Assembly: GCA_038277395.1 (NCBI GenBank)
Contig: CM076193.1
Coordinates: forward strand, 178,550,469 to 178,614,468
Length of the DNA: 64,000 nucleotides
Reading direction: 5' to 3'
Source of the DNA: Dryocosmus kuriphilus
Taxonomy: Eukaryota > Arthropoda > Insecta > Hymenoptera > Cynipidae
Shown: one piece after another, positions 43,001 to 52,292 of the stretch
Layout: each line of letters starts with the position of its first letter
Position numbering within the stretch: the first letter of the stretch is position 1
Notes under the pieces: generated by a model
Told to the model about the DNA's origin: nothing
The model's input: only the letters and a program-made list of their open reading frames with translations
Databases searched by the model: none
Translations under genes and position numbers: made by a program

Positions 43001-44907
43001 GAAACCTTCAGTAGTTCTTGTAGTCTCTTGTGATATTCTAAGGCGGTATTTAATAGTTCGTTCTCGGCATTACCCCCTTTATGTTCTAAGTTCACGTCTC
43101 GAGAACTAATTTTGTTGATTGTTTCATAATTAATTTTTTGGGGTAATTGTTGGTACGTGTTTGAATAGTTCGTGTATGGTATTAAAATGGATTCGTTTTG
43201 GATTTTGTAAAGTCCATCCAAAATGTTTTCATTGTTTTCAACCCAAATAGTTTGGTCTTCTAATTCCAAGGTGATTTTAAAAATCTTTGCCGTATTTTTG
43301 TCGATAAATTCACCGTCATCGTGTAAGGGTAGTTTCCATTTTTCAATAATGAGGTATCCTGGTGTTATAGCATACCTTTGATATTTTTTGAAGAAAGGTA
43401 ATCCTATGATTCCGTTTTCGGGTAGTGGAAAATTGTCGTCTAGAACATGGAAAAGTTGTTTTTTATCCCAATACTCAATATAAACTGCCTCGTTTGATGT
43501 ATGTTTATCATTTCCCATAGCGAAATTCTTTTTAAATTTAAAAACTTTGTCATTGGGTCCAAGTGTTGATTTTTTTATTAAATTAATCGCTGCTCCACTA
43601 TCGACTAGCAATCTATAATTTCGTCCGTTTCTTCGACCATAGATGGATTGTAATCTTCCGGATAATGTAGAAATTCTGCTGAGTCCTCGTAGTTGGTTTG
43701 TTCGCTTATTTCGTCTTGAGTCATTTCTTGAGCTTCGATGCAATCTTGCTCCTGTTTCTAAGGTCATTCTCACCTGTGGTGGTCGTTTCTGGAATTGACC
43801 TGGTTGAAAACCCTGGGGTTTGGCTTGACATTGAGCTGCAAAATGTCCAATCTTACCACATTTGTGACATGACATTCTACTCCTGTCAGCTAGTGGTAAT
43901 GTCGAATTTGTAGCTCTTGGTGTTGTGTTTGCCTGTGGTCTGAGTGTTGTTGGCCTGGGGGAGAACTTAATCATTTGTTTAGGTTGTGGTGTCGTGGCTC
44001 TTGTTGGTTGAGCTTCTTTTAACCACATTTCCGTTTCCAAAGCCATTTGTTGAGCTTCGGCTAAAGTGGTTGGTTTTAAGAGTCTTATTTGCAGGCCAAT
44101 TTCTTTTTTAAGGTTTAGGAGGTATCGATTAATATTTTCCGTTTCTTCTATTTTTATACGTAAGCGCCTTTCGATGGGGCTTGAATGTTTTCCTTGAATG
44201 CTATAATTTAATTCATTAGTAATTTGTCTAAAACGAAGAGAGAAATTTTGGACTGTTTCAGTAATTCCTTGCTTACAGCTTTCCAATTTGGATTTGATTG
44301 CAAGAGTTGAACCTGTTTGCTTTAGGTTTTGCCTCAATGCATTATACAAATCTTCATAAGAATCAATAGGTATAAACCTAATTGATTTTTCAGCTAAGCC
44401 TTTAATTTTTTGTGCAACTATAAAATCTAACAAAATATTAGGTTGATAGCATCTTAATTTTGCACGTTTAATACTTTTGATAAAATCCTCTACTCCGATG
44501 TCATCTTGTCCATTTAAAACTGTAATGGTGTCCAAAATGTCTTTAGCTTTTAACGCTTCTTCTTCCCGTGATTGCAAAGGAGTTTCAGTGTTTTGTTTTT
44601 CGCGTTGTTCTAATATTTCATGATTTATTTGTCTGCGTCGTGTGATTGCTTCTTGTTCCTCTATATCTTCCTTCGATTTTTGCTCATCTTCTGTTAATAT
44701 GTTTTCTGTTTCTGTCACTACCTCTCCTGAATACCCTAACTTTCTACAAAGTTCTGATATTTCCGCTATGCGGTTGTCATTCTCTTGTTTAAGGGTACTT
44801 TGACCTATAGATATTGCGTCGACTTTTGCTATGAGCTGGGTTAGTAGTTCGTTCGTTGATTGAATACTTGGTGAGGAGGCACGATTAGGGGATTGAGCAC
44901 GCGACAT
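39997..44907 (-). CDS. gag-pol: Errantivirus Gag-Pol polyprotein, single frame
   Basis: One uninterrupted frame of 1,636 residues. Order with rough residues: Gag with helical N-terminus and retrotransposon-gag-like region; CCHC knuckle CHKCGKIGHFAAQC (~346-360); aspartic protease LLVDSGAA (~434); reverse transcriptase with YIDD (~837); RNase H with TTDASNQG (~982) and a later DHRALVWL; integrase with an HHCC zinc region ending CPVC (~1325), then catalytic Asp (LDIFGP), Asp (LSDQGRNF) and Glu (NIERM). A basic C-terminal region follows. All catalytic motifs are present. Most gypsy-like elements use a frameshift between gag and pol; none is needed here. The start at 44,907 is the first ATG of the frame after the leader. 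Confidence 0.95.
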   Translation of the reverse strand: MSRAQSPNRASSPSIQSTNELLTQLIAKVDAISIGQSTLKQENDNRIAEISELCRKLGYSGEVVTETENILTEDEQKSKEDIEEQEAITRRRQINHEILEQREKQNTETPLQSREEEALKAKDILDTITVLNGQDDIGVEDFIKSIKRAKLRCYQPNILLDFIVAQKIKGLAEKSIRFIPIDSYEDLYNALRQNLKQTGSTLAIKSKLESCKQGITETVQNFSLRFRQITNELNYSIQGKHSSPIERRLRIKIEETENINRYLLNLKKEIGLQIRLLKPTTLAEAQQMALETEMWLKEAQPTRATTPQPKQMIKFSPRPTTLRPQANTTPRATNSTLPLADRSRMSCHKCGKIGHFAAQCQAKPQGFQPGQFQKRPPQVRMTLETGARLHRSSRNDSRRNKRTNQLRGLSRISTLSGRLQSIYGRRNGRNYRLLVDSGAAINLIKKSTLGPNDKVFKFKKNFAMGNDKHTSNEAVYIEYWDKKQLFHVLDDNFPLPENGIIGLPFFKKYQRYAITPGYLIIEKWKLPLHDDGEFIDKNTAKIFKITLELEDQTIWVENNENILDGLYKIQNESILIPYTNYSNTYQQLPQKINYETINKISSRDVNLEHKGGNAENELLNTALEYHKRLQELLKVSKIQHIEQREKENIKKLITKYQEFFTLEGDPLPCTTLAEHEIILNTGKIINLRSHKLPEKHREFSLEETSKLLKKKIIRESQSPFNSPLWIVPKKGDKLRMVVDFRQLNKDTDQDAYPLPVIDDILDQLGNSKFFSAFDMTAGFNQIPMKEESKKYTAFSTSQGHFEYNRMPFGLKNAPATFQRMMDNAFRGLIGTCCFVYIDDIVIFGNTIEQHNQNLEKVLQRIQELGLRLEPNKCEFLKPELEYLGHIITKDGVKPNPEKLESIKNFKALKNVKDVQSFLGLAGYYRKFIKNFSSIAKPLTKLTQKEVIFDWTPNCEKAFVTLKNALTTAPVLRFPNFKEQFVLTTDASNQGLGAVLSQGNHPCLFISRTLNKAEENYSTSEKELLAIVWAVKRLRQYLLGNTFKIQTDHRALVWLHNVKDPSSRLLRWRLRLEEYKYEIEYVKGKENKVADCLSRLFPVQEKDLLGQALEGIDLDEITEKIESELPEIEIFDTPVVTDDRILNKEERIKIPHRKMRESSTETEASETTSEENDKIYEDFINWRLNPVTGKIKTRPNAIGKLWKTITKDQLPAFNEEEWLKKIIWIIEEISDKKLTLIRLLFGDPLFTPNEKELIQEMIEFLSIYFPNLSFHICFTNTRELTKEERKQIMKEAHSTHLGERNTIDRAKEIGLWINMDKDLTEYVRNCPVCQLQKTVRIKNQAESILPDIPLKPNDKIALDIFGPLPESTKGNKYILSIQDRLTRYTVLIPMEKETTDAIIEGLLEHYIYIFGAPKTILSDQGRNFLSELMQQFEEALKIQHIKTTAFHPQSNGNIERMHSTLTNLIKTSIQENNKEWDENLKFISFSINNMKNQTTGYSPYELTFGREPNIPSTIPQSPNLTHQMLIKKWRDKHEKILTKARERIQIENIKTKQRLDNNAVRKHPIYKIGDKVKILNNVKQNKLDPAWKGPYEIHKIIDNNNIEIKVRNNLIKIHLDNTMPYFSDDTLDFAIPGSSLS

Positions 44908-45887
44908 GGTTGCTGTGTGAAAAGGATGGAAGATTTCGTCTAACGGGTCTTCTGTACTGTCTGTCTCGTCAGTGGAGTACCTAACTTGATTCCTATAATT
45001 ATCCAGGATAGTATGCTTTTATGTCGAAATATTTTGCAAATTCACCCTTAAAGGTGTAAGTCTCAAATTCAATATATTGTGTTTAAATAATTATGTAGTG
45101 TTTTTAATACTAATGAATACGCATTCCAGTTGCTACAAACTGGCTTACCATTCAAGAGTAGTGGTGTATTCTTTTTATTAACGGTTGGTTGGCTGTTGTG
45201 CAAGGCCTAACCAGACGTAAAATACCAAACTTTGCCAGACCGAAGACTGAACTAACTTTGGTTCCTTCTTCGTCTCCTTCCGCAGACAGTAAACTGGTCT
45301 TATACTCTTGGTATTTTAACTAATTACTAAGTGTTTCAAACTTACAATGTTTTGGTTTATTCTTAAAGTTCTCAAATTCTTCTTTCTTCCTCCTGTAGTC
45401 TTAACTTTGTGGGATGACGTTGACTTCAGACTCCTTTCTCCGCTATCTAGTATTCAGGTCGGCGTGGTACCGTATTGTTATGCTACTGGGCTTCCGTTTT
45501 CTGACCTCCTTTCCTGGGCTTTTACCGCTATGTCTAGCGTACCCGAGACTTTCACTTTTTTAAGGTTTCCTTTGACCCTTCACTTACGTAGAATAGCGCC
45601 TACTTAGTTCAGCGACTAGTTTTGTGAAGGGAAAGTACTTTCTTATTTACAGGAATCCGTGGAGTTCCTGGAGTTCTTTTTAACAAAACAATTCCGTGGA
45701 TCTTGTTTTTATTTATTTATATTTTTTTTGTTCGGCTACTGTTACCCGTGGATTCCAGATTTCTTCACTTGCTTCAGGTTTTTGGCACTTTTATATGATG
45801 TTCCTTCTTTAGATCCGTAGACTACAAATGAACCCGTAGATTCACAGGAAATCGAAACTGTACCAATCCTGGCAGGATCGCCAAAAA
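44908..45887 (-). other. Errantivirus 5' leader
   Basis: About 980 bases between gag start and 5' LTR, with no conserved frame. The primer site is at its LTR end. Confidence 0.7.
45863..45883 (-). promoter_or_regulatory. tRNA primer binding site
   Basis: On the minus strand TGGCGATCCTGCCAGGA begins four bases after the 5' LTR. Its complement looks like the 3' end of an insect tRNA-Arg plus CCA, as used by mdg1/412-type elements; the tRNA identity is from memory and uncertain. Confidence 0.7.
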
Positions 45888-46071
45888 TGTTATGCCGAAT
45901 ATCTCAGTAAACTTACATTGTTTTGAGCAGAAGTCAATCACTGACTTCTGCACGTTTATTTCACAAGTTACAGGTTTGAATGAGATACAAGAACTGTTGA
46001 GGCTGGGCTGAACCTCTACATATATAGCCCAACTATCCTATGGGTGGGGAATATACTCAGGTTTCCTAACA
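45888..46071 (-). repeat. 5' LTR of the errantivirus
   Basis: 184 bp, partner of 38,050-38,233. It would carry the promoter for the genomic RNA. Some 7.65 kb of internal sequence separate the two. Confidence 0.93.
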
Positions 46072-46075
46072 CATT

Positions 46076-47285
46076 GTAGATTAGTAAATTTTTTTGCGAT
46101 TTTTCGAATTTTTACAATGCAAGTTTTTGATTTATAAAAGTAAAGCGATGAGTCTTATAAATAAAATTTGTAGCATTTTTCAATGTGAACAATTCTGCTT
46201 CTTCATATTTTCTCATATCTTGCATATTTTTGCTGAAAAGTGGATATTCTTATATATTTAGTAACATATTTCTCGAATAACTCAAAAACTATACGTCTTT
46301 GCAAAAAAATTATAGATAGCAATTTTGTAGATCTTTTTGAGTTGAACAAATTTGTTCATTATCATTTCCTTTGTATCTTGCATATTTTGGCGGAAAATTT
46401 GAATTTTTGACTTTTCAATAGCGTTTTTTCGATTAAAACAAAAACCGTGCATTTCGTGAGAAAACGGTTAAGGCAAAATTTGTAGCTTTTTTTTAAATAA
46501 ATAATTTTAGTCATATACATATTTTGGACATCTGTCATAGTTTAGCCCGAAAATGGATTTTTTGATTTTGTGAAAACTGTCTTTGATGGATAAAACCAAT
46601 TTGATGGATTAAAATCAAAACCATACGCTTAATCAAAAAATAGTTAAAACAAAGTTTGTAGATCTTTTTTAACTAAACAATTTTGTTTATTATCATTTTT
46701 ATCATATCCCGAATATTTTGGCAGGAAATCACAGTTTCTTATGTTTAATAACATTTTTTCGATTAAAAGAAAAACCGTGCACTATATCAAAAAACGCTTA
46801 AACAAAATTTGTAGATTTTCTTAAGGTAAATAATTTTAGTTATATACAGATTTTGCGTATCTTGCATAGTTTAGCCCAAAAATAGATTTTTTCGATTTTG
46901 TGAAAACCGTTTTTGATGGATAAGACAATTTTTATGGATTAAAACCAAAACGGTACATTTGATCAAAAAATAGTTCGAACAAAATTTGTAGACCTTTCAA
47001 AGATGAACAACTTTGGTTATTACCATTTTTTTCATATTTTGAATATTTTGGCGGGAAACCACAGTTTTTAATTTTTAATAACGTTTTCTCGATTAAAACA
47101 AAAACCGTCCATTTTATCAAAAAACGGTTAAGATAAAATTTGTAGATTTTCTTGAGGTGAACAATTTTAGTGATACACATATTTTGCGTATCTTGTATAG
47201 TTTAGCCGAAAAAAACGGATTTCTTATTTTGTGAAAACAGTTTTTGATGGATAAAACCATAACCGTTGGTCAAGAGTGGCTGGTT
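46076..47285. repeat. ~330-bp tandem repeat with ~165-bp half-units
   Basis: CGATTAAAACAAAAACCGT recurs at 46,430, 46,760 and 47,090, a period of 330. Within each unit AAAATTTGTAGATCTTTT and ATCAAAAAA-GTTAA-like blocks occur twice, giving half-units. The repeat extends left across the errantivirus to 37,700-38,045. No coding content. Confidence 0.8.
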
Positions 47286-47530
47286 AACGAACTCGTCCTT
47301 ACTTTTTACACTTTAAAGAAGTGTTCCAAAGCGCAATCCAATCCAATTAGTCCTTCGAAAGTTATCGCGTCCACAGGCTACGACGACAACAACGACAACG
47401 ACAACGACGACAACAACAACGACAGACAGACACCAACGTAAAACCTTTTTTTTTCGGATTCAGGGCATCATGAAACGTCGAGATTTCATGAAATCCGCAA
47501 AAGTCAGTTTTCACATAAAACTAATACCTT
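47286..47530. other. Unique stretch with a GACAAC microsatellite
   Basis: AACGACAACGACAACGACGA-type repeat at about 47,382-47,430, then AT-rich DNA. No gene seen. Confidence 0.6.
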
Positions 47531-47864
47531 CTCATTGAGATGAGAATGTAAAAACTGTATATACTACATCACCAGTATTGACTTTTGTACAAGTCACGGC
47601 TTCAAAAGAGGAGAAAAAGAAGTGTTTACTCAGTTTTCTAAATAAAGCTAGTAGATACAGTTTATATTCAAGGTATGCTAAACTATAAGAATACTCTTAA
47701 AGAACATGACTTTATGAAATTATTTTTGTATTATAAAAATGAATGTTTCGAAATTATGTTTCTTCAAACTATTTCCTCTAAAATTATATTCTGGTTCTAC
47801 AGTTAAAACCGTAAAGTAACACGATTTTTTTATCATTTTTAACCTCATTGAAATAATTAAAATG
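47531..47864. repeat. ~340-bp repeat unit, left flank of the PLE
   Basis: Member of the 22,950-24,225 family (CAAGTCACGGCTTCAAAAGA, TAAATAAAGCTAG, TATTTCCTCTAAAATTAT). It is interrupted at 47,864 by the PLE. The family resumes at 52,737 with TAAATAAAACTAGAAG-type sequence, but about 130 bp of the unit is missing across the insertion. Confidence 0.75.
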
Positions 47865-48308
47865 TAATTTACATTCATGATTGTAGACCTTCTAAATATT
47901 CGATAATTTTGGCCTTTGGTCTAGAAATGAATTGAAATCTTCAAATAAAGGTATCTTTATTTGAAGCTAAAGAACATACAAATCGTCGATGCATATCGCC
48001 ATGATATCATGGACTCATCAGGACTGGAAAAATACGTATATAATAGAAAACGATATAAAAGATCGAAGCAATAAATTTAAAACGTCTACAAAATAGGGTA
48101 CCTTACCATCGTGAAATGATTAAAAATTGCTTTCCATAGCTAAATCCGTAATGAATTCCAAAAAGACTTTTTTTTTAAAACACGTTGACATTTTTAGGTT
48201 AGTTTCTATCGGAAAGTGGAAAAATACAAAGAATTGTAAATTATAGTTAAATGAAGGTAGATTAATTATTAGAGCTGTTATGAGAAATTTTAACTTACCG
48301 AAAAAATA
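47865..48308 (-). repeat. PLE pseudo-LTR (downstream copy)
   Basis: 444 bp, matching 52,293-52,736 from TAATTTACATTCATGATTG to TTAACTTACCGAAAAAATA. Confidence 0.88.
47988..48021 (-). ncRNA. Hammerhead ribozyme motif in PLE pseudo-LTR, GAAA mutated
   Basis: Minus strand: CTGATGA, stem II CCATGAT/ATCATGG, then GATA where GAAA is expected, then TGCATC. Stem III would be the palindrome ATGCAT-like block; stem I pairs GTC before CTGATGA with GAC after the cleavage site. One mutation in the catalytic GAAA box probably disables this copy. Confidence 0.68.
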
Positions 48309-48414
48309 GAATTTAAAGTTGAGTTCCATATTTTATATGAGAAAATTGAAAAAATTGAGGTTGGCCACATGGTCGTTGTTTAGCTATGGCAAGTAGGTTA
48401 GGAACTGAAACAAG

Positions 48415-48885
48415 CTACAATTGAAATTTAAAATCATGGAATGATTGAATAATATCATGGTATATAATCGAGAGGTTTTCTGTGTCAGATCTAAAATTAA
48501 TACTATCTTCATTTTTGACAATATTAATCATTTCTAAAATATTCCTTTTATAATAATTGTTTTCAAAATTTAAAATTTTAACCTTTTTTGAATGGAAATC
48601 AAATTTATGATCTAGAGTTGTACTGTGATTACATAAAGCTGTATTAGTGAGTTTTTTATTTTGGCTATTGATGTGTTCAGAAATTCTCTCCCTGAGTGGG
48701 CGTTTTGTTTGACCAATGTATATTTTCTTACAGTTTTTGCAAGAAATTTCATATATTAAATTTGTTTTTTCGAATTTAGGAATTTTGTCTTTGATTGTGG
48801 GTATTAATATATCAGAGAGTTTATTTTTAATTGAGAAAACAATAGTTATATTTAGTTTTTTTACAAATTCTTATTAATGAATAGT
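48415..48885 (-). pseudogene. PLE GIY-YIG endonuclease domain
   Basis: Minus-strand frame ending at TAG 48,415-48,417. It contains KIPKFEKTNLIYEISCKNC, KKIYIGQTKRPLRERISEH, NHSTTLDHKFDF, ENNYYKRNILEMINI and a C-terminal tail. These are the GIY (here IYEIS), YIG, Arg, His and Glu positions of the family. This stretch is uninterrupted, but stops separate it from the RT (near 48,890 and 48,970), so the protein is broken. The domain nicks target DNA in PLEs. Confidence 0.82.
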
Positions 48886-49040
48886 ACAAGTCTTCAGCGT
48901 AAAGTGATGATTTTTAAGAAATCGTTTTTTTTATTATTGGTTTGATCGTCAATACATAAGTTATTATTAAATTTTTCCAGTTATTTTAATCTCTTTTTAA
49001 TATTGTAGATGATAAAATCATGTGGGTAGTTGTTTTTAAT

Positions 49041-50055
49041 TCAATTATTGTAAATGAAATTGATATTTTTATTTAAAAATTGAGGTTCTGAGAATTTGTA
49101 GGCTCTATCAATAAGACTTGTAATTACTCCTTTTTTATGATTTTGATGGTGATTGGAGAAGTAATTTAGATCACGACCAGAATAAGTAGGTTTGTGAAAC
49201 CAATCTGTTTCAATGAAACCTTTTTGAAAAATAATTGTTAAGTCAAGAAAGTTGATTTTTTTGTTAATTGATTCTTCTAAAGTAAATTGTAAAGATCCAC
49301 CTTTACTATTGAATTCTTTTAAGATATCAGAAATATAATCTTTGTGTATACATAATATAGTATCATCTACAAAACGGTAGTAAAAAATGATTTTAAATTT
49401 TGAATTTTTAATAATACTGTTTTCTAAGTTTTGCATAACTATTTCAGCAAGTATAGGTGAAATAGGTGAGCCCATAGGTGTTCCAAACTTTTGTTTATAG
49501 ATTGTATAGTTAAATTGAAAATAAATGTTATCAGTGCATAATTTTAATGCTTCATCAAATTGTTTGTAATTTAAAAAGGTGTAATTTTTTATCAAGTTCC
49601 ATTTTTCTTTAACTAATTTATTAACAAAATTAATGTCAATATTAGTGAACATAGAAAAAGCATCGAGAGAACAAATAGTGAAATCATTTGGAATGTTTAT
49701 ATGTTTAATTTTATTCAAAAAATCAAAACTATCTTTTACAGTGTATTTAGAATTAATACAAATATTATTCAAAGTTTTTTTTTTTTAAATTGAAAGATTA
49801 TACATAGGTGAATTTATAAATGATGTTATTGGTCTGACAGATAAGTCAGGTTTATGCAGTTTGATTAAGCCATACATAAGAGGAGGAAGACCATTAGTAC
49901 ATTTAAGAAAATTAGCAGCTTTTTTTCAATTAGGTTTTTTTTAATCCAATTATTTACCATACTGTTTAATTTAAGTTGAATATTTTTGGTCGGATTCTTA
50001 ATAATTTCATATGTTTTATTATCATTTAGCATATTAAGCATTTTTTTATTGTATT
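49041..50055 (-). pseudogene. PLE reverse transcriptase
   Basis: 243 unbroken codons at 49,772-49,041: SLDAFSMFTN (35-44, catalytic Asp), GTPMGSPISP (97-106), YYRFVDDTI with FVDD (134-137), and FLDLTI. Upstream to 50,055 it continues with NFLKCTNGLPPLMYGLIKLH then KPDLSVRPITSF, the usual PLE fingers motif. A run of T at 49,776-49,788 (plus strand) breaks the frame, probably a one-base slip. PLE RTs are related to telomerase. The element is otherwise well preserved. Confidence 0.88.
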
Positions 50056-50058
50056 CTA

Positions 50059-50616
50059 TTGTATGCTAGAAACAGGATCCAGGTTGATACGCAGAATAAT
50101 GTAGAAGTTATTAATGTTAAAAAAGAAATCATTTCTATTCCATTTTTAGGCACGATAACAAATAATATCAATAGACTCCTAAAAGGTTACAACATAAAAA
50201 CCATTTTTAGAACAGAACATAAATTAGATAAATACATCAAATTAGGAAAAGACAAACTCAACTTATTAGACCGCTGCAACGTTGTTTATAGAATTACATG
50301 TTCATGTGGTATGACTTACGTTGGTCAAACACGTCGTCCACTTAGAATCAGAATTAAAGAGCATAAAGATAATATTAGATTATCTGAAAAATACCACAGA
50401 GCTATTAGCCAACATTTGGTACAGAAGCATAGTGGTGATTCTAATGTTATAAAATGGGACGAAATTGAGATTTTACACGAAGAATCTAATTATTTTAAAC
50501 GAGCCTTTGCTGAGATGGTTTTTATTAGAAAGGAAGGAAGAAAAAGTATGAATCTTATTACTGACTTAGATTATTTTAACGAATCTTACAAGATGATCAT
50601 TGACTTTTTAGGATAA
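50059..50616 (+). CDS. GIY-YIG endonuclease domain of inserted PLE
   Basis: 185 uninterrupted codons. Residues ~25-70 are the linker (IISIPFLGTITNNINRLLKG); then VVYRITC (75-81, GIY strand), MTYVGQTRRPLRIRIKEH (85-102, YIG strand with catalytic Arg and His), HLVQKHSGD, ESNYFKRAFAEMVFI with the catalytic Glu (152), and a tail to stop at 50,614-50,616. The first Met is internal to the original protein because the element is 5'-truncated. The domain itself has no break, but without RT it cannot mobilise itself. Confidence 0.85.
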   Translation: MYARNRIQVDTQNNVEVINVKKEIISIPFLGTITNNINRLLKGYNIKTIFRTEHKLDKYIKLGKDKLNLLDRCNVVYRITCSCGMTYVGQTRRPLRIRIKEHKDNIRLSEKYHRAISQHLVQKHSGDSNVIKWDEIEILHEESNYFKRAFAEMVFIRKEGRKSMNLITDLDYFNESYKMIIDFLG

Positions 50617-51298
50617 ATTGTTTTTTTAGTTATGACTAATACAATAGATTTTAAAATAAATTATGACAATGTCTTTACATTTCTTAATCTTATAATTCGT
50701 TCTAATGTATTGTGAGTATGTACGCTCCTGTATTTCCGAGTTGCGGAAAACTTTATATGTTAGGTCAGTGCTCGTGTAAACACTAAAGATGACGGTTGGT
50801 TTATCCGAAATTCACTTAAGTTGTCAGACATTTATATTTTATATTTATTTATTTTTCAAAAAATGAGTTGTTTAATTCATAGAGTGAAATCCGATTTTCA
50901 GGTAATATAATAAAAAAATTCTATTAATTTTAAATTCCTTTAATTTATAATATTTATTATTCTCTTACATATATAATTCAAAATTAACGGAGCTTTCCTT
51001 GAACCTTGACCATAATTTTCACATTTACAATTATCATAAAATTGGTTTGTTATAATTATATTATAACTTTCATTTTTATAAATAAAAACAATATTTTCTT
51101 ATAGATTACCAATACCTTTGTGTTACACGAGCACCAAAATTACAAATTACTTTCAACTTCTTACTGATGTCTACGGATACTTTAAAATTGTTATGGTGAA
51201 TTGACATTTTTGACATTTAAATTATTGTATACTTTTTTTTTAAATTTCTACTATTTTAGTTTTATACAGTACTTTATATATATTTTTAGAATTAAAAT

Positions 51299-51332
51299 CT
51301 GAAGAGGGAACAGGTATTAGTTCCGAAACGTC
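51299..51332 (+). ncRNA. Hammerhead-like motif in inserted PLE 3' region
   Basis: Plus strand: CTGAAGA (one change from CTGATGA), stem II GGAAC/GTTCC with an 8-base loop, GAAA, then CGTC. It lies downstream of the GIY-YIG frame on the same strand, as expected for a PLE terminal repeat. The flank resembles that of the 20,580 hammerhead. Confidence 0.6.
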
Positions 51333-51385
51333 ATGAAATATTTAAATATATGAATTGTCTGGAAGCTGTTGTTTTGATTTTTTGT

Positions 51386-51950
51386 CACAAACCAATTCTT
51401 TTTCAATAATAATTGTAATATTACTTTTGTCAGCGTGACTAATTAAAGGGTTAGGATTTTCTCTGATAAATTTTTTAGTTTCTCTAAATTTACATTCAAG
51501 AAGTTTTTGAGTGGGATTCCATTGAATTTTTGATACTTAATATTTTTTTAAAATAAAAGTTAAATTACTACGGAGACAATTTAAATCTTTGTCACAAATT
51601 TTTAATGATTTATTCTCGATGCCTAAAATAAAATCTGTATAAGGTAAAGTTTTTTTTTGTGTAAGCCATGGCAAAGTTCCCACCCAAGGAAAGAATCTCG
51701 GAAACATTTTTCGGGATGACCTTATCTGATAAGTTTCTTATAAATTCTTCTTTATAGAAATTCGGAAGTGTACATTGTTCTTTTTCTAAAATGCTTAATT
51801 TCTTAATAGATAGTGTAATTAAATCACTACCGTATGCTTGTACTTTAGGTAAATTATAATTTTTAAGATTAAGTAAAAGTTGCGCAGATGACATTTGTAT
51901 AATTTTGTTTTCTAGATTACATATTTCTTCTACTGTATTTTTCATTAATT
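51386..51950 (-). pseudogene. PLE N-terminal region
   Basis: Minus strand. 51,945-51,610 starts MKNTVEEICNLENKIIQMSS and includes VQAYGSDLITLSIKKLSILE and CTLPNFYKEEFIRNLSD. After a frame break come TQKLLECKFRETKKF and SHADKSNITIIIEKELV, the ADKGN-like motif preceding the RT in PLEs. The coding is then cut by the inserted PLE. Confidence 0.75.
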
Positions 51951-52292
51951 ATATATTATCTAGAATTATTAGTTGTAAAATTTTGTATCTAAAATATGTT
52001 AAGTTATTTTTAAATTTTGTTGACGTATTTATAGATTGAAAAACAAAATGTGTCCTAGTTTGATTGATAATATTCTTAGGAAACAAATTTTTATTTTTAC
52101 ATTTTAATAAAAATCTATTACGGTTTTTTATTTTTTCTAATAGCTAAACAAGTTTTTTAACCATTTTTTCACAAAAGAAGTCACCTGTAGGTTATACTTG
52201 AATCTCAGATCCTGAAAAAATCCTTGCTCCGATGAATTGGATCGCTGTAATTCGGAAATTTCCATTCTTCGAAAGTTCATTTCGCCAGTTAT

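Larger units (their letters stand above)
38046..46075 (-). mobile_element. Endogenous errantivirus (Ty3/gypsy with env), structurally complete
   Basis: Two 184-bp LTRs at 38,050-38,233 and 45,888-46,071 (plus-strand ends TGTTATGCCG and TTTCCTAACA) differ at about three positions by eye. The target duplication CATT flanks both sides (38,046-38,049 and 46,072-46,075). Read on the minus strand: 5' LTR, primer site, ~1-kb leader, gag-pol, env overlapping gag-pol by 44 bases, polypurine tract, 3' LTR. No stop or frameshift is visible. Removing it rejoins the flanking repeat. Confidence 0.95.
50056..51385 (+). mobile_element. 5'-truncated PLE inserted in the larger PLE
   Basis: Plus-strand fragment, opposite to its host. 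It begins inside the RT-to-endonuclease linker, encodes the GIY-YIG domain, then a ~0.7-kb 3' region with a hammerhead motif at 51,299. On either side the host PLE coding continues: ADKSN motif at about 51,440 on one side, YTIEYNKKMLNML at about 50,060-50,030 on the other. Confidence 0.8.

Noticed and set aside
45347..45607. 86-codon plus-strand frame
   Set aside because: Lies in the errantivirus leader on the opposite strand; no similarity or start context of note.
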